In this document: positions 1-10,246 of the stretch, one piece after another | Position numbering within the stretch: the first letter of the stretch is position 1 | Layout: each line of letters starts with the position of its first letter | Made by a program: the position numbers and the translations under genes | Notes under the pieces: generated by a model | The model's database searches: none | Seen by the model: only the letters and a program-made list of their open reading frames with translations | What the model was told of the DNA's origin: nothing | Assembly (NCBI GenBank): GCA_015680685.1 | Contig: MNCI01018363.1 | Location: 345,274 to 392,629, forward strand | Direction: 5' to 3' | Length of the DNA stretch: 47,356 nucleotides | DNA from: Gnetum montanum | Lineage: Eukaryota; Streptophyta; Gnetopsida; Gnetales; Gnetaceae

Positions 1-3000
1 ATAATTAAGAAAATAGGATTTATGAAGTGTCATGTAATTTGATCATCTACTATCTACAATCCATGATTTTTGTTTAATTATTGTATTGGAATTAAAGTCT
101 TTTTTTATTACCTTGATTATCTTCTTATGTTAAAGTTGATGTTGATGCCTTCTCTTGGTTATTGTTTTGAAGCTAAAATCCATTAAAATCAATTTCTTCC
201 CAATAATAATCTATGGTGTATCCTCTTTTGTAAAATCTACAAACTAGGATGGAGTTTGTTTACATATTTCTTTGACTTTGGTTGTTCTCTCTTTCTCTTG
301 TATATGTTAGAGAGTAATTCACACATTCTCTTAACTTGTAACAATTTAAATAAGTTAAGTCTCCACTCTGTAAAAGTCATAGGTAGTTAAGAAGTTTATA
401 AAGCCAATTTGTAAATTAGCAAAGTCTATTCGTAATCAAGTTGAGTCAAGTCATAAAGAAATATTAGTTTATGAAATATAATTTGTGAGTCCTACCCTAA
501 TAAGTTGAACTTGTCTATTAGAAGCTCCTATACTACATCCCAAATTGTTGCATTGCTTTAACTAGAACTATTTAATGTATTGATCACATTTAGTAACTTA
601 CGTTAAATAAACTAATGTTTACATTTTTATGATGGCACACATTTTGCATAGATTATTTATGATCCTATTTTAAAGAACATGATCCCTCTCCTCTTTCTTA
701 CAATAAATCACATTTAAAAATGGATTCTTTATTGAAATTTACTATTTAATTTCTTAAACTCGGCAAGGAAGAAATCATAGTTCTTTTTTGTATAATAATT
801 TTATGATAATAATAGGAAAATGAAATGATTATTTTTCTTTTTGTAGTTGCCATGGGTTTCCTTACCTATGCATCTTGGATGTAATTATAAGAGGGATATC
901 AAATGGAATATACTCATTATTCACTAATGTCTACATGAGAATGATTTTATTATTAGAAATCTTATTTTTGGTTGCTTTTACTAAAAACAAAGAGCACTTC
1001 AAAAATTTTGAGAGCAATGTCAACTCAAGAAAAAAACTTATAATATCATTTCTCTTGTCAAATTTTTTGGCATATTGAATTATGTTCTTTTTTAATTTTT
1101 TATAGGTACATTCTACTATTAAGACATTTAGATGTAGACAAAATAGTTTAAACCCTAAAAATTCCATGGATTAAAAAATATATTAACTTTAAATCTTGAT
1201 ATTATGATTAATTAGGTTACAATTATACATTGTTTGTTACTAGCAATTCATTATAATAATTATTAATAATTGATACTATCTTAGAATTGTTTGAAAAGGC
1301 ATATTTCCTTAAATTCTATGTTTCCATAGCAATAAAGATCATGTCAACTAGGAATGGAAAGAAAGAATGAAAAGCTAAAAATTAAAAGAAGACCATGGTA
1401 TCTAGTTGGTACATAGGTGTGCATAACATATCTTAGACAAATGTTGAATACAAGTTAAGAGAGAATCAAAATACTCTATTTAAGAATTATATCTTGAGGT
1501 ACTATTCAAAATAATACCTAAATCATGCATGCCTATTTCATGAAAAGATTCAAGTGTCCTAAATCTTGCACCTTTTTATCCATAACTTAGAATAAAGAAT
1601 AAAAATTGAGAATTTTCAAAATGTTGTAGTATCCTAAATCATAGAAACATTTTGTTGTAGCTCAAAAAGGGAACAAAAATTGAAAATATTTAGAATCGAA
1701 AGGTTTGGTAAAGAAATAATGTAACAATAATAATGAAAATTTTGATAAAAAGTAGGAATGAAACTTATATTTCTATGGAACTTTGATCACAAATTGTCTA
1801 GTAAAATGTGTAGAAGATTCCATTTAAACAAGTGGTATGGAAGTTTAGTTTGTCAAAAATTAGATAGATGAAGCATTTGAGTATATGAGATTTAGATTAC
1901 CTATTCTATAATATTTATTTAATAACAACAAATAAACATAAAACCATGAAAATAAAAATAGAAATAAAAGTGGGTTTAGTATTTACTAGAGAATAAATTT
2001 CAAAAGAGATTCAAAATTAATATGGTGTTGTTTTAGTTAAAACAAAAAAAAAAGATATTTTCATTATTATAATTTCCTAGAAAAAAAATTATTACATGGA
2101 ACCTTCTTTTGTAAGGAAAGCCAAAGAACAAACATTCTTTTTTCATAGAAAAAAGTGCAAATAAGAATAGAAAAAGGACAAGAAAACAACCAGAAAACAA
2201 AAATATTGGTTGTAGTTTAATAACATAGCATAGAATAAAAACCCTAAATCTTGGTTCAAACATCTCATATATATGAATAAAAACTAAAACCTAATCTATT
2301 ATAGCAATTTTTTACACTTTAAATTGGTTGCTTTTGACTCGTAAAAAAATTAGTCAAACACCCAAAATAATGAAACCAAGCATAGCACTAACAAAAGGTT
2401 AATAATTTATGCATATATATAGCTCTCCGCTATTGGATTCTAGAATTATGAAATATTATTGAATTTCCAAAAAAACATATAGGTTTCTTTCATAGATTAG
2501 ACACCATATATTTGAAATGCAAAAAATATTCACTCACTAAAGAATGCAAAGAGAAGATTGGAGCAACATAAATGGAGAAGCAAACCATAACTAAAATACA
2601 TTGAAAAATGTTGCAACTAGTAATAATAAGATGCAAAATTGACTACAAGAAGTAACACTTGGCTGAATCAAAGCACAAAAGAGCTATATTGAATTGTAGG
2701 AAACATTAAAGAAAACCATGAAAAAGCATGCCTAGAAAACCTTTGTTTAAACATGTCCAAATTTTAAATTGGTAGAGCAGGCCATGCCAATAGGGATTTT
2801 ACATATGGATTAATTAACATTACATGAATGTATGCTATGTCATGAAAACATGGACATACCATGAAGGAAACATCATGCCATGTGATGTGATGTATTTCAC
2901 CAACCATAATCATTAGCTTTTTACTCATATAATTATGAAAAATGCATTAAGTAGGTAGATAAAAAAAATTTGGTAAAAGATCTTGAAAGTTTGGAGAGAT

Positions 3001-3060
3001 AGAAAATTATTTTTAAAAATTATTAAATGAATAATTTCCAAGAGAAGACATCTAAGAAAA
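1..3060. other. AT-rich stretch without a recognisable gene
   Basis: I see no protein family, tRNA, LTR or obvious tandem array here. The longest open frames are under 80 codons, AT-driven and without motifs. The stretch could be old, fully decayed repeat DNA or plain intergenic sequence; nothing in it decides between them. Confidence 0.6.
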
Positions 3061-3150
3061 AAATACTTTAACATTTTTTTATCCAAATTAACATTAATTT
3101 AATTTTTTCAGTTTTTATTGACATTTTGATAAAAAAATGTTAAAGTATTT
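3061..3150. repeat. Perfect 23-bp inverted repeat (hairpin)
   Basis: Bases 3061-3083 and 3128-3150 are exact reverse complements, separated by a 44-base AT-rich loop. The arm begins AAATACTTTAACATTTT. Much of the arm is A/T, yet a perfect 23-bp match is unlikely to be chance in sequence this decayed. It could be the remains of a small MITE-like element or a cruciform-forming site. No flanking duplication is evident and no transposase lies nearby. Confidence 0.7.
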
Positions 3151-3177
3151 TGACAAGTTTATTATTTTAAAAGAAGN

Positions 3178-3369
3178 TTCCAGTTGTGCACCTGGGCACT
3201 ATATTTATAATCTTAGGAGTAACTACTCTAATAATTAGAGTAATCGATCTAATAATTAGAATAATTGCTAAAGTAACCACAAGAGTAACCACTCTAATAA
3301 TTAGAATAACTACTAGAGTAACCACTCTAATAATTAGAGTAACTACTAGAATAACCTCTCTCATTAGAT
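3178..3369 (-). repeat. U3 part of element A 5' LTR, inverted
   Basis: Read on the minus strand, this piece starts near TAATGAGAGAGG, passes through repeated CTCTAATTATTAGAG units, contains a TATA box (minus strand, 3202-3209) and ends at the GCCCAGGTGCAC motif. That is the same order as 8209-8432 of the 3' LTR, whose end reads GCCTAGGCAC. The rest of the 5' LTR (3711-4299) lies on the plus strand, so this U3 piece is inverted relative to its own LTR. It sits between single Ns at 3177 and 3710. Confidence 0.8.
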
Positions 3370-3709
3370 GTCCTCATGCACCTCAAGTTAAACAAGCATT
3401 GTACTCAAAAGTACAACTTTATGCGACATTTTCTCTGGTAAGCTCAAAAAGAAATAAGAAATGAAACTCTAAAAGCTTGTGATATTTCACAGGTATATAT
3501 CCTACCCTATTATCATTCTCAAGCCTATGCAGGTTATTTTTTGAGTATACTTTGATTTCTATTTTCTATCTCATGCATAAACATTATTTTTTATTTCCTT
3601 GATTTGGGTTTAGGCATTAAACCACATTATTGGTTTCTTCTAGGTTCCAAAATAAATTTTGACATACTTTAATTTAAAATCAATGAAAAAAATAAATTTT
3701 TTTATTAAA
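3370..3709. other. AT-rich tail of the N-bracketed segment
   Basis: No gene is visible. It belongs to the same N-to-N block as the inverted U3 piece, and if that block were flipped this would become the left flank of element A. It contains AT-rich stretches and nothing I can assign. Confidence 0.5.
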
Positions 3710-3710
3710 N

Positions 3711-4299
3711 GGGTAATAAAGACAAGCTCTTTGATTCATCTTTGCAACACTTGAGATTTGTTTTCTTACGCATTCCTTTTATTTCATTTTCTTATGTATT
3801 TATTTTATTTTATGCACTTTACATTTCTATTATTAGCACAACAATTCATTTTGATCAATTAAGAAAATTGTTAAATTACACAAGCACGACCACTTCGAGC
3901 ATGCGTCTAATGCTTGGTAACCCAGTAACGATTACCATTTGGTAATCCTAGTAGTGTTGCACCAATTTAGAATGTGTACAACAAGTGGGAACGGATGTTG
4001 GTGTTAGGATTAGTTAGAACTTAGCTAATGAGTAGTTAAGTTAAATTAGTCACTTAGTTACCTCTCTTCTTCCCTACTAGTGTAGGACATAAAAATATAA
4101 AAGCTATAAAAATCATATGCCTCAAGCTTACTTAAGCATACAATAGTGACATACAAGTAAGCTTGGGAAGACAATGATCAACCAACCCATCCTTCTTCCA
4201 CAAGGGTGCATAAGCACTTAGTCCTTGGAATTCTACTAGATTGTGCATGAAATGCTTGTATTCATACAGTCGTGTGTAGGGGTACCTCGCTGCTCATCA
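3711..4299 (+). repeat. R/U5 part of element A 5' LTR
   Basis: This stretch matches 8434-8844 of the 3' LTR with scattered substitutions. Shared landmarks include the TTATTTTATGCACTTTACAT block, the GCTTGGTAACCCAGTAACG block, the GTGGGAACGGATG block and the AAGCTTGGGAAGACAA block. It ends at ...GCTCATCA, one base before the PBS, the same spacing as in element D. The CTTGGTAA motif recurs in the LTRs of B and D. Confidence 0.85.
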
Positions 4300-4300
4300 T

Positions 4301-4318
4301 TAGCACCGCTTCTAAGGA
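4301..4318 (+). promoter_or_regulatory. Decayed tRNA-Asp-type primer binding site
   Basis: TAGCACCGCTTCTAAGGA lies one base after the LTR end. It matches 11 of 18 positions of the exact site in element D (46827-46844), and most differences are G-to-A or C-to-T changes. Site position and the preceding GTAGGGGTACC context agree between the two elements. The site is complementary to the 3' end of plant tRNA-Asp and would have primed minus-strand DNA synthesis. Confidence 0.7.
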
Positions 4319-4880
4319 CTTAGTTGTTTGTGCGCTAACTAGAACATAGGAAATCATTCACATAATTGGAATAAACCCTTAGGGTTGGTTGAGAAAATAA
4401 TAAACAAGAATACATTGGACACTAAATAGACAAGTATGTCTCCTTCTTCGTATGAGAGTGCCTCACCGCCTAGGTTTGAAACAGGAAACAGTTAGTGGTG
4501 TAATACACATGATGTTGATCCGCTAGTCCCTCAACAAGTTAGAGTGGTATATATTCATCCCAATGATTATATACAAGACTTCACAGTTATCCTCCATCAA
4601 GATGAAAAATTACATTGGTAAGAATTAGAAGGTAACATAGTCTTACCTCCTGATCATTTAGTCCCGAGCATGCTTCTTCATGCCCTCACATGAATTGGCA
4701 TGTCATACTTACATGTAGAATGTGTTGTGCAATACCATGACTCAAGAGAATACTGTCTCATAGAGGCACAACTTCAAAGGGACTTGTAACAGAAGAGACA
4801 TCATAAGTCTTTGAAAGGTAAGTGGTCCTAGGATGCCCCACATGTCTTAAGAAAAAATGTGGGTGGTGAACCTACCTCAG
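4319..4880 (+). other. Element A internal leader, gag and protease lost
   Basis: Between the PBS and the first recognisable RT codons there are only about 560 bases, too few for gag plus protease in this superfamily. Short frames are present but show no gag core or retropepsin motif that I can recognise. The missing genes were probably removed by internal deletion. Confidence 0.5.
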
Positions 4881-6210
4881 GCAACATTCAAAGATCACTT
4901 TACATTGCCATTTGTCGACCAAGTATTGGACACCATCATAGGGCATCGCTATTATAGTTTTCATGATAGATATAGCAAAGATAACCAAATATAAATAGCC
5001 CTAGAAGACCAATCCAAGACTATGTTCACTAGTCCTTGGGGAACATTCACATATAAATAAATGTCATTTGGCTTGTGTAATGCCCTTGCAAAATTTCAAC
5101 GACTAGTTTTAAGCATATTCCAACAGTAGATAGGGAATGGCATGGAGGTCTTTATGGACAGATTCTCCACTTATGGAGCAAACTTTGATCAAGCCTTGGA
5201 CTATTTGGAGCAAATGTTAAAAATTTGTGTAGAAACCAATTTGAGGCTCAATTAGAAGAAAAGCCTTTTGATGTTCCAAGAAGGTGTAGTACTAGGGCAA
5301 AAAATCTCACATACAAGGATAGAGATAGACCCCAAGAAAATCAAAATTATCCAAGGAATTACCCCTCAATTGGAAACTATCAAACATATTTGGTCATTCC
5401 TTGGACATACTAGCTACTATAGGAGATTTATTGAGAACTTTTCATAAGTTGGCAAATCATTGGTGGAATTAACAAAAAAGGATGTATCTTTCAAGTGGAC
5501 TAGGGACTGCAAATTAGCTTTCGAAAATCTAAAATAGAAGCTAGTAGAAACACCCATTCTACAAGCTTTTGACTGGTTCAAACTATTTAATATCATGACT
5601 GACACATCCAACTATGCTTTAGGAGTCATACTTAGTTAGATGACTAGAAGTGTCCTTATTACATCCACTATTCAAGTAGAAGTATCATTGGTGTGCAACT
5701 TAACTACACTACCACATAGAAAGAATTAATGGTTGTAGTGTTTGTACTAGAAAAGTTTAGACACTATGTATTGGGATATAAAGTATATATACATACAAAT
5801 CATAGTGCAATCTGGTTCCTCAATTATAATCCCATTTAAGCTGAGCTTCGTACACAATCCATGGCATGTGACCACAACCTTGACCTTGATCTAGCACAGA
5901 AACAACAATTAGTAGCCCTTAACTTGCTAGATAAAAACCGATTAGCTACCTTGTCATCTAACAAATTGCACAAGGCCTTCAATAAATAGCATCATGACCT
6001 AAGAATTAGGAAAGTTAAATATTAGCCAAGAGATAAGGTTCTCTACTGGAATCCCACACATGTGCCACAATGTACTAAATTTCAAACACTATAAGAAGGA
6101 CCTTATATTATTCATGTAACTTTTCCTTTAGGGGCCATGACAATATACAAACCTGAGAGCCTAGATAAGAAACTTTTGGTCAACATGCAACAAACTAAAC
6201 CTTTCTAGGA
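4880..6210 (+). pseudogene. Element A pol remnant: RT, RNase H, integrase C-terminus
   Basis: In changing frames the sequence carries RT landmarks in order: a DHFTLPFVDQ-like block near 4890, MSFGLCNA near 5065, FMDRFSTYG in place of the catalytic FMDDFSVYG near 5153, and the FLGH..YYRRFI connection near 5400. RNase H follows (TDTSNYALG near 5600, where DASDYAVG is usual). Near 5838 the frame passes directly from RNase H (WFLNYNP) to the C-terminal tail of integrase, so the zinc-finger and catalytic core are missing; both are present in element C. The replaced catalytic Asp, the stops and the deletion make it non-functional. The FMDDFS form is typical of Athila/Tat-type plant Ty3/gypsy elements. 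Confidence 0.85.
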
Positions 6211-8197
6211 GCTTCAGACAACTAGTACACATGCTACCTCTCTTGATGGATAGCCATGCTCACTATTTCAGATCTCCCTCTTCCAACTTACTAATGGGGG
6301 AGATGGCCACCTATGCTAACTATTCTCTGCCCTCAGTTCTTTTTGAATTTTTTTTTTACACATTCTTTCAACTTTTCTTATTTTTTTTTACACCATCATT
6401 CATGTTATTACTATTTCTTTGTTTGCTTTATTTACTTTTATTTTTCATCTAATAAGTGCTCATGATGGTGGCTAATGTTTGGTTTTTACCTTTGAATTAT
6501 GATGCTAATATTAAGGTATGGTTCTTTTAGTAAAATAGGCAATGAGTCCACACTGTCCACTCATCCATACAACTCTATGGTATCCTTTGGCTTGGAACTA
6601 TACAGTCCCCTTTTTCTAAGTAAACTTGTTAATGACTTGGTGGCTGAGTATTTTTCAAACCAAGGAAAGACTCAAAAGATGGAAAGGTTGTGACTTCAAT
6701 GGGATTCAATACATTGGTGTTGTTCATTCTCTTAGGTACTTGGATGCTTTTTCTTGGGTTTTCCACCATTATGACATTATTCAAATATGTGGAAGCTGAG
6801 TGAATAAAAATAAGTCTTTGCATGGTGTGGTTCTCACACATAAACATTAAAAAAAAAAGAAAGAGAAAAGAGAAAAAGGTGAGAATTCTAAGCATACCCC
6901 TTAGACAAAATAAAGAAATATGGGCTATAAGCACTGGTTATGGCATTGGAAAGACATGTTACCCATGCTTGAAGGTTCCCTATAACTAAGGCCCTTTCTT
7001 GCTTCCTAATTCTCCATCTCACTCTTCTTTGGATGGTGGTAACTCTTTGTGGAAGCATTCTTATTACCTCAAGAAGATGGATTGGCCAAGTGTATGGATG
7101 CGAGGCCACTGAATGTGGTTGGTTTGAGTCTAGATTTTGGATGAGTTCTACTCATTTATCTTAACTATGAACTACACAAGGAGCTTTACAAAACCTTGTT
7201 CTTAGGATTCCATTCCATTCTCTCCTCTCCATATTTCTTCCCATTTTCCACCTCATTGTGAGTTTTACAATTAGTCCATTTTGGGTTGATGCATTATTTT
7301 TCTATGATGATTTCTTGTGGGTAATTTTTTAACTCTTGCTTTCAAATGACATTCCTAGAGCTTATGAACTCTTTGGATTGTGGGTTTGTCAAGGAATAAA
7401 GGGAATATGCCTACTTTGGGGAGGACCCACTGGCATTTCTTTTTGGTGCAATTGTTAACTTCTTTCCCTTAAACATTTCCTGCAATCAATCATTTCTTAT
7501 TTCATCCCCATCCATGACATCCATTTTATTAGCATTGTCGTTGATATTTTTTATCTTTCTTGTTCCTCATGCTTTTCCATCTTATAGCTACCAGACATTC
7601 ACTCTTAGTCATGGGGGCCCTGGCACAAATTTTTTAATTTTTTCTATTTTACTAATTTCCTAACCCCTACACCTTGGGTAGTTGGCAATGATAAATCTCC
7701 AAACCATTTTCTACCATAACCACAACTTAGCCAATGCGCTTCATGTTGACGTAAGGTATCAACTACATTGTGGATTATCTATCCTTGCTCATTTGTGACT
7801 GTGTTGTGTGTGCAGATGGAAATCATACAAACAATGGACTGGGCTTGGAGGAAGCACTCAGGATGGACCAGAATTAGAGCATTTACAAAAGAAGCAAGTT
7901 TTGTGGCATGGCTATGGATAAACAATGGAAGGTGCAATCTTGGAATTGGTAGCAACATGCTCCATCTTCTTTCTTTCTCTCATTTTATCTTCAAGCTACC
8001 AAATAAAGGTTTGGATGTCATTTATGTACGAGTGTTCACCACAATGGTCATAAACACTAATGTTGTAATATGCTTATTAATCCATTCACTAGGCACATTG
8101 AGTCTGTCATCCTATTCCACCATCAATTATCAATTAGTCAATAATGTCATACCTTCCCAATATTTTATAAAAAACTCAAGGATGAGTTTTTATTCAG
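6211..8197 (+). other. Element A long 3' region
   Basis: This stretch follows integrase and is recognisably shared with element C (42546-43800) and, inverted, with element B. Shared blocks include ATAGGCAATGAGTCCACA, the CATGGTGTGGTTC block followed by a purine-rich AAAGAAAG run, and the AAGACATGTTACCCATGC block. The part from about 7440 to 8130 differs from B and C and lacks their 3' ORF. The longest frame (7768-8214) has no recognisable domain. A TGTGTGTGCAG run before ATGG near 7813 resembles a splice acceptor but proves nothing. Confidence 0.6.
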
Positions 8198-8208
8198 TTG
8201 TGGGGGTA
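8198..8208 (+). promoter_or_regulatory. Polypurine tract of element A
   Basis: GTTGTGGGGGTA directly precedes the LTR start TGTTGAG. The same GTGGGGGTA followed by TGATGAG occurs, inverted, in element B at 23038-23050. Position and G-run fit the plus-strand primer site of an LTR retrotransposon. Confidence 0.75.
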
Positions 8209-8844
8209 TGTTGAGAGCGATTACTCTAGTAGTTACTCTAATTATTATAGTGGTTACTCTAGCGATTACTCTAGTAGTTATTCTAATTATTAGAGTGGTT
8301 AATCTAGTAGTTATTCTAATTATTAGAGTGGTTAATCTAGAAGTTACTATAGTAGTTATTTTAATTATTAGAGTGGTTCCTCTAATTATTAGAGTAGTTT
8401 CTCCCAAGCCTATAAATACAATGCCTAGGCACNAATTTATTTAATTTATTTTATTTTATGCACTTTACATTTCAGTTATTAGCATAGTAATTCATTTTGA
8501 TCAATTAAGAAAATCATTAAATTAGACAAGCACAACCACTTCAAGCATGCGTGTAATGCTTGATAACCTGGTAACGATTAGCATTTGGTAATCCTAGTAG
8601 TGTTGCACTGGTTCAGGAAATGTACAGCAAGTGGGAACGGATGCTGGTGTTAGGATTAGTTAGAACTTAGTTAATGAGTAGTTAAGTTAAATTAGTCACT
8701 TAGTTACCTCTATCCTTCCCTACTAGCACAAGACATAAAAACATAAAAGCTATAAACATAATATGCCTCAAGCTTACTTAACCATACAATCGTGACATAT
8801 AGGTAAGCTTGGGAAGACAACAATCAACCAACCCATCCTTGTTC
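8209..8844 (+). repeat. 3' LTR of element A, 3'-truncated
   Basis: It starts TGTTGAGAG after the polypurine tract. The U3 consists of repeated GTTACTCTAATTATTAGAGTG units, followed by a TATA box (8411-8418) and then the R/U5 half matching the 5' LTR. A single N at 8433 replaces roughly 100 bases present after 3710 in the 5' copy. Similarity to the 5' LTR stops near 8844, about 150 bases before the expected end, where kinase-fragment sequence begins. Confidence 0.85.
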
Positions 8845-8874
8845 CTTGATCCTCACTACTTCCAGTGGTTTTAG

Positions 8875-9300
8875 TTCACATGTAAATCTAATGTTTACAG
8901 TTTTGGCGTGGTGCTATTGGAGATTTTGTTGGGTCTAAAAGCTATAGATTTGAGTCAAAGTCCTGAGCAAGTTAACTTGGTGGCCTTTGCAAAATCCAAG
9001 TATCTCAATGGAGGTTACCTTGCGCTGAACGATCTGATGGATCCTCATATCCTCTTGGTAGAAATGGAAATGCAGAGGAATTTTGAGATTCAAACAATGG
9101 AAACACAGGTTGCTTTGTTGGCCTATAACTGTGTTTCCTCAGATCCAGATTAGAGGCCTTCAATGACATAAGTAGAAAATTTGCTCCAACTGTGCATTTT
9201 TTGGGGTCACAATTCATTGAGAGAATCACTGGTTTCCATTCCCTGTTTCAATCTTGAAAGACTAGCAATGTGTGAAGTCAATCTACCTCCTTCGATAGCA
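8875..9300 (+). pseudogene. Receptor-like protein kinase fragment (C-terminal lobe)
   Basis: The frame from 8875 reads KSNVYSFGVVLLEILLG, a clear match to kinase subdomain IX (usual form KSDVYSFGVVLLELLTG), with the invariant Asp changed to Asn by one G-to-A step. It continues with NLVAFAK, LMDPH and VALLAYNCVSSDPD, and after an in-frame TAG (9151) with RPSM, the subdomain XI Arg; TAA follows at 9169. The order and spacing fit plant receptor-like or receptor-like cytoplasmic kinases. TTTTAG at 8869-8874 just before the homology resembles an intron acceptor, which would suggest a DNA-level copy of one exon. The upstream lobe, ATP-binding and catalytic loops are absent. The exact subfamily is uncertain. 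Confidence 0.8.
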
Positions 9301-9463
9301 GCCTGGGAAACAAGTTGTCCAAGACTGTGTTGATGAAAAGATAGCGTGTATACACTCTCTTTGCACTTGATTTTGTTCAATTCCATATGGAACGTTTTTA
9401 ATTCTTGCAAAATTTCCACTTTCCTTAGTCTCGTTCGTAAATGCACATTGGAGCATGGTAGGA

Positions 9464-9550
9464 TATTGCCTCTTTTTGGGGGTGTTTAGAACCCTAATAT
9501 GTGCATCATTAGAATTTGCCTCTTTTTGGGGTGTTTAAAACCCTAAATAA
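9464..9550 (+). repeat. Short direct duplication
   Basis: A block of about 32 bases beginning TTGCCTCTTTTTGGGG and ending in AACCCTAA occurs twice, about 53 bases apart, with one or two differences. It probably arose by replication slippage. No function is apparent. Confidence 0.65.
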
Positions 9551-9829
9551 TTAAAACATATATACACTTCATGTTTTAATTCGTAAAATTATAATTAGCA
9601 AAATTGAATGTGTAACTTGAGGTTACCATGCCAAAACTCTTTTTCTAAGATGAATAAAGATGACATAGTATTAAGATGTAATTAAACTTTTCCTTTCAAT
9701 AAGAGTATAAAAAGGTTTAATTTCTTTTAAAAGGATACATTTTAATTATGTGTTAGCATATTTTGACAATTAGAATCCTATGTATGAGATTCTACAATAA
9801 GAGGACTCCATTGTAGTGACTACACTAAT

Positions 9830-9900
9830 AAGGGCAAGTAGGAATTGAACCCATAACTTTCAAATTAGAAGATGAATGTCTTGATTACTACCCTACATAC
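9830..9900 (-). other. tRNA-like or tRNA-SINE-like segment
   Basis: On the minus strand GGGTTCAATTCC (plus 9841-9852) fits a pol III B box (GGTTCGANTCC) with one change. TAGTAATCAAG (plus 9880-9890), 27 bases upstream, is a poor A box. The spacing would suit a tRNA or a tRNA-derived SINE head, but acceptor and anticodon stems do not pair convincingly. Treat it as a possible relic only. Confidence 0.25.
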
Positions 9901-10241
9901 TTAAGTTGAGTCCTTTTAGTCTTCAATCCTCAATTGTACTTCCATCATTACTTATTTTCTTGACTCAATAATGTAGGGCTCATATATACCTCCTTTACTT
10001 ATCTCTCATAAGGTAAACATGGTCACTCTAGGTTTATTAGGCTCAAAATAAGAAAAGTTGTATGCCTTGGATTAAGTGACTAATTCACTTAAGTTGTAAG
10101 AAAGTTCCATATTAATTATGTATCCAAAAGTATAATAATAATATTAACTTTGAGAATGTAACTTTAAAAATAATATTAAATTTTATTTTTTTAATATTTT
10201 AGCATAAGCAATCATTTTCTTTATGTTTAATCATCTTGGTG

Positions 10242-10246
10242 GATGG
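10242..10246 (+). repeat. Target-site duplication of E1, left copy
   Basis: GATGG directly precedes the LTR start TGAAACACCAC and is repeated exactly after the 3' LTR at 18888-18892. The length of 5 bp is usual for Ty3/gypsy integrases. Confidence 0.85.

Larger units (their letters stand above)
3178..8844 (+). mobile_element. Element A: decayed Ty3/gypsy LTR retrotransposon (Athila/Tat-type)
   Basis: About 400 bases recur directly at 3795-4195 and 8445-8850 and form the matching halves of two LTRs. Between them lie a decayed PBS just after the 5' LTR, degenerate RT and RNase H, the C-terminal end of integrase, a long non-coding 3' region, and a G-rich polypurine tract immediately before the 3' LTR start. 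The element has lost gag, most of integrase and the end of its 3' LTR. Many stops and frameshifts and a lack of CpG mark it as old and inactive. Its 3' half is also found in elements B (minus strand) and C (plus strand). Confidence 0.85.
9301..10241. other. Intergenic stretch between kinase fragment and E1
   Basis: No gene is recognised. It contains a short direct duplication (9464-9550) and a tRNA-like segment on the minus strand (9830-9900), listed separately. The part just before E1 is AT-rich and ends in the GATGG duplicated on insertion. Confidence 0.5.

Noticed and set aside
3167-3464. Overlapping open frames on both strands rich in Ile, Thr, Val and Arg
   Set aside because: They are translations of the palindromic U3 tandem repeat; the same occurs at 8165-8444. 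No protein family fits.
7768-8214. Open frame of 148 codons in the element A 3' region
   Set aside because: It begins at a TTG, has no domain, and ends inside the LTR start; probably chance.
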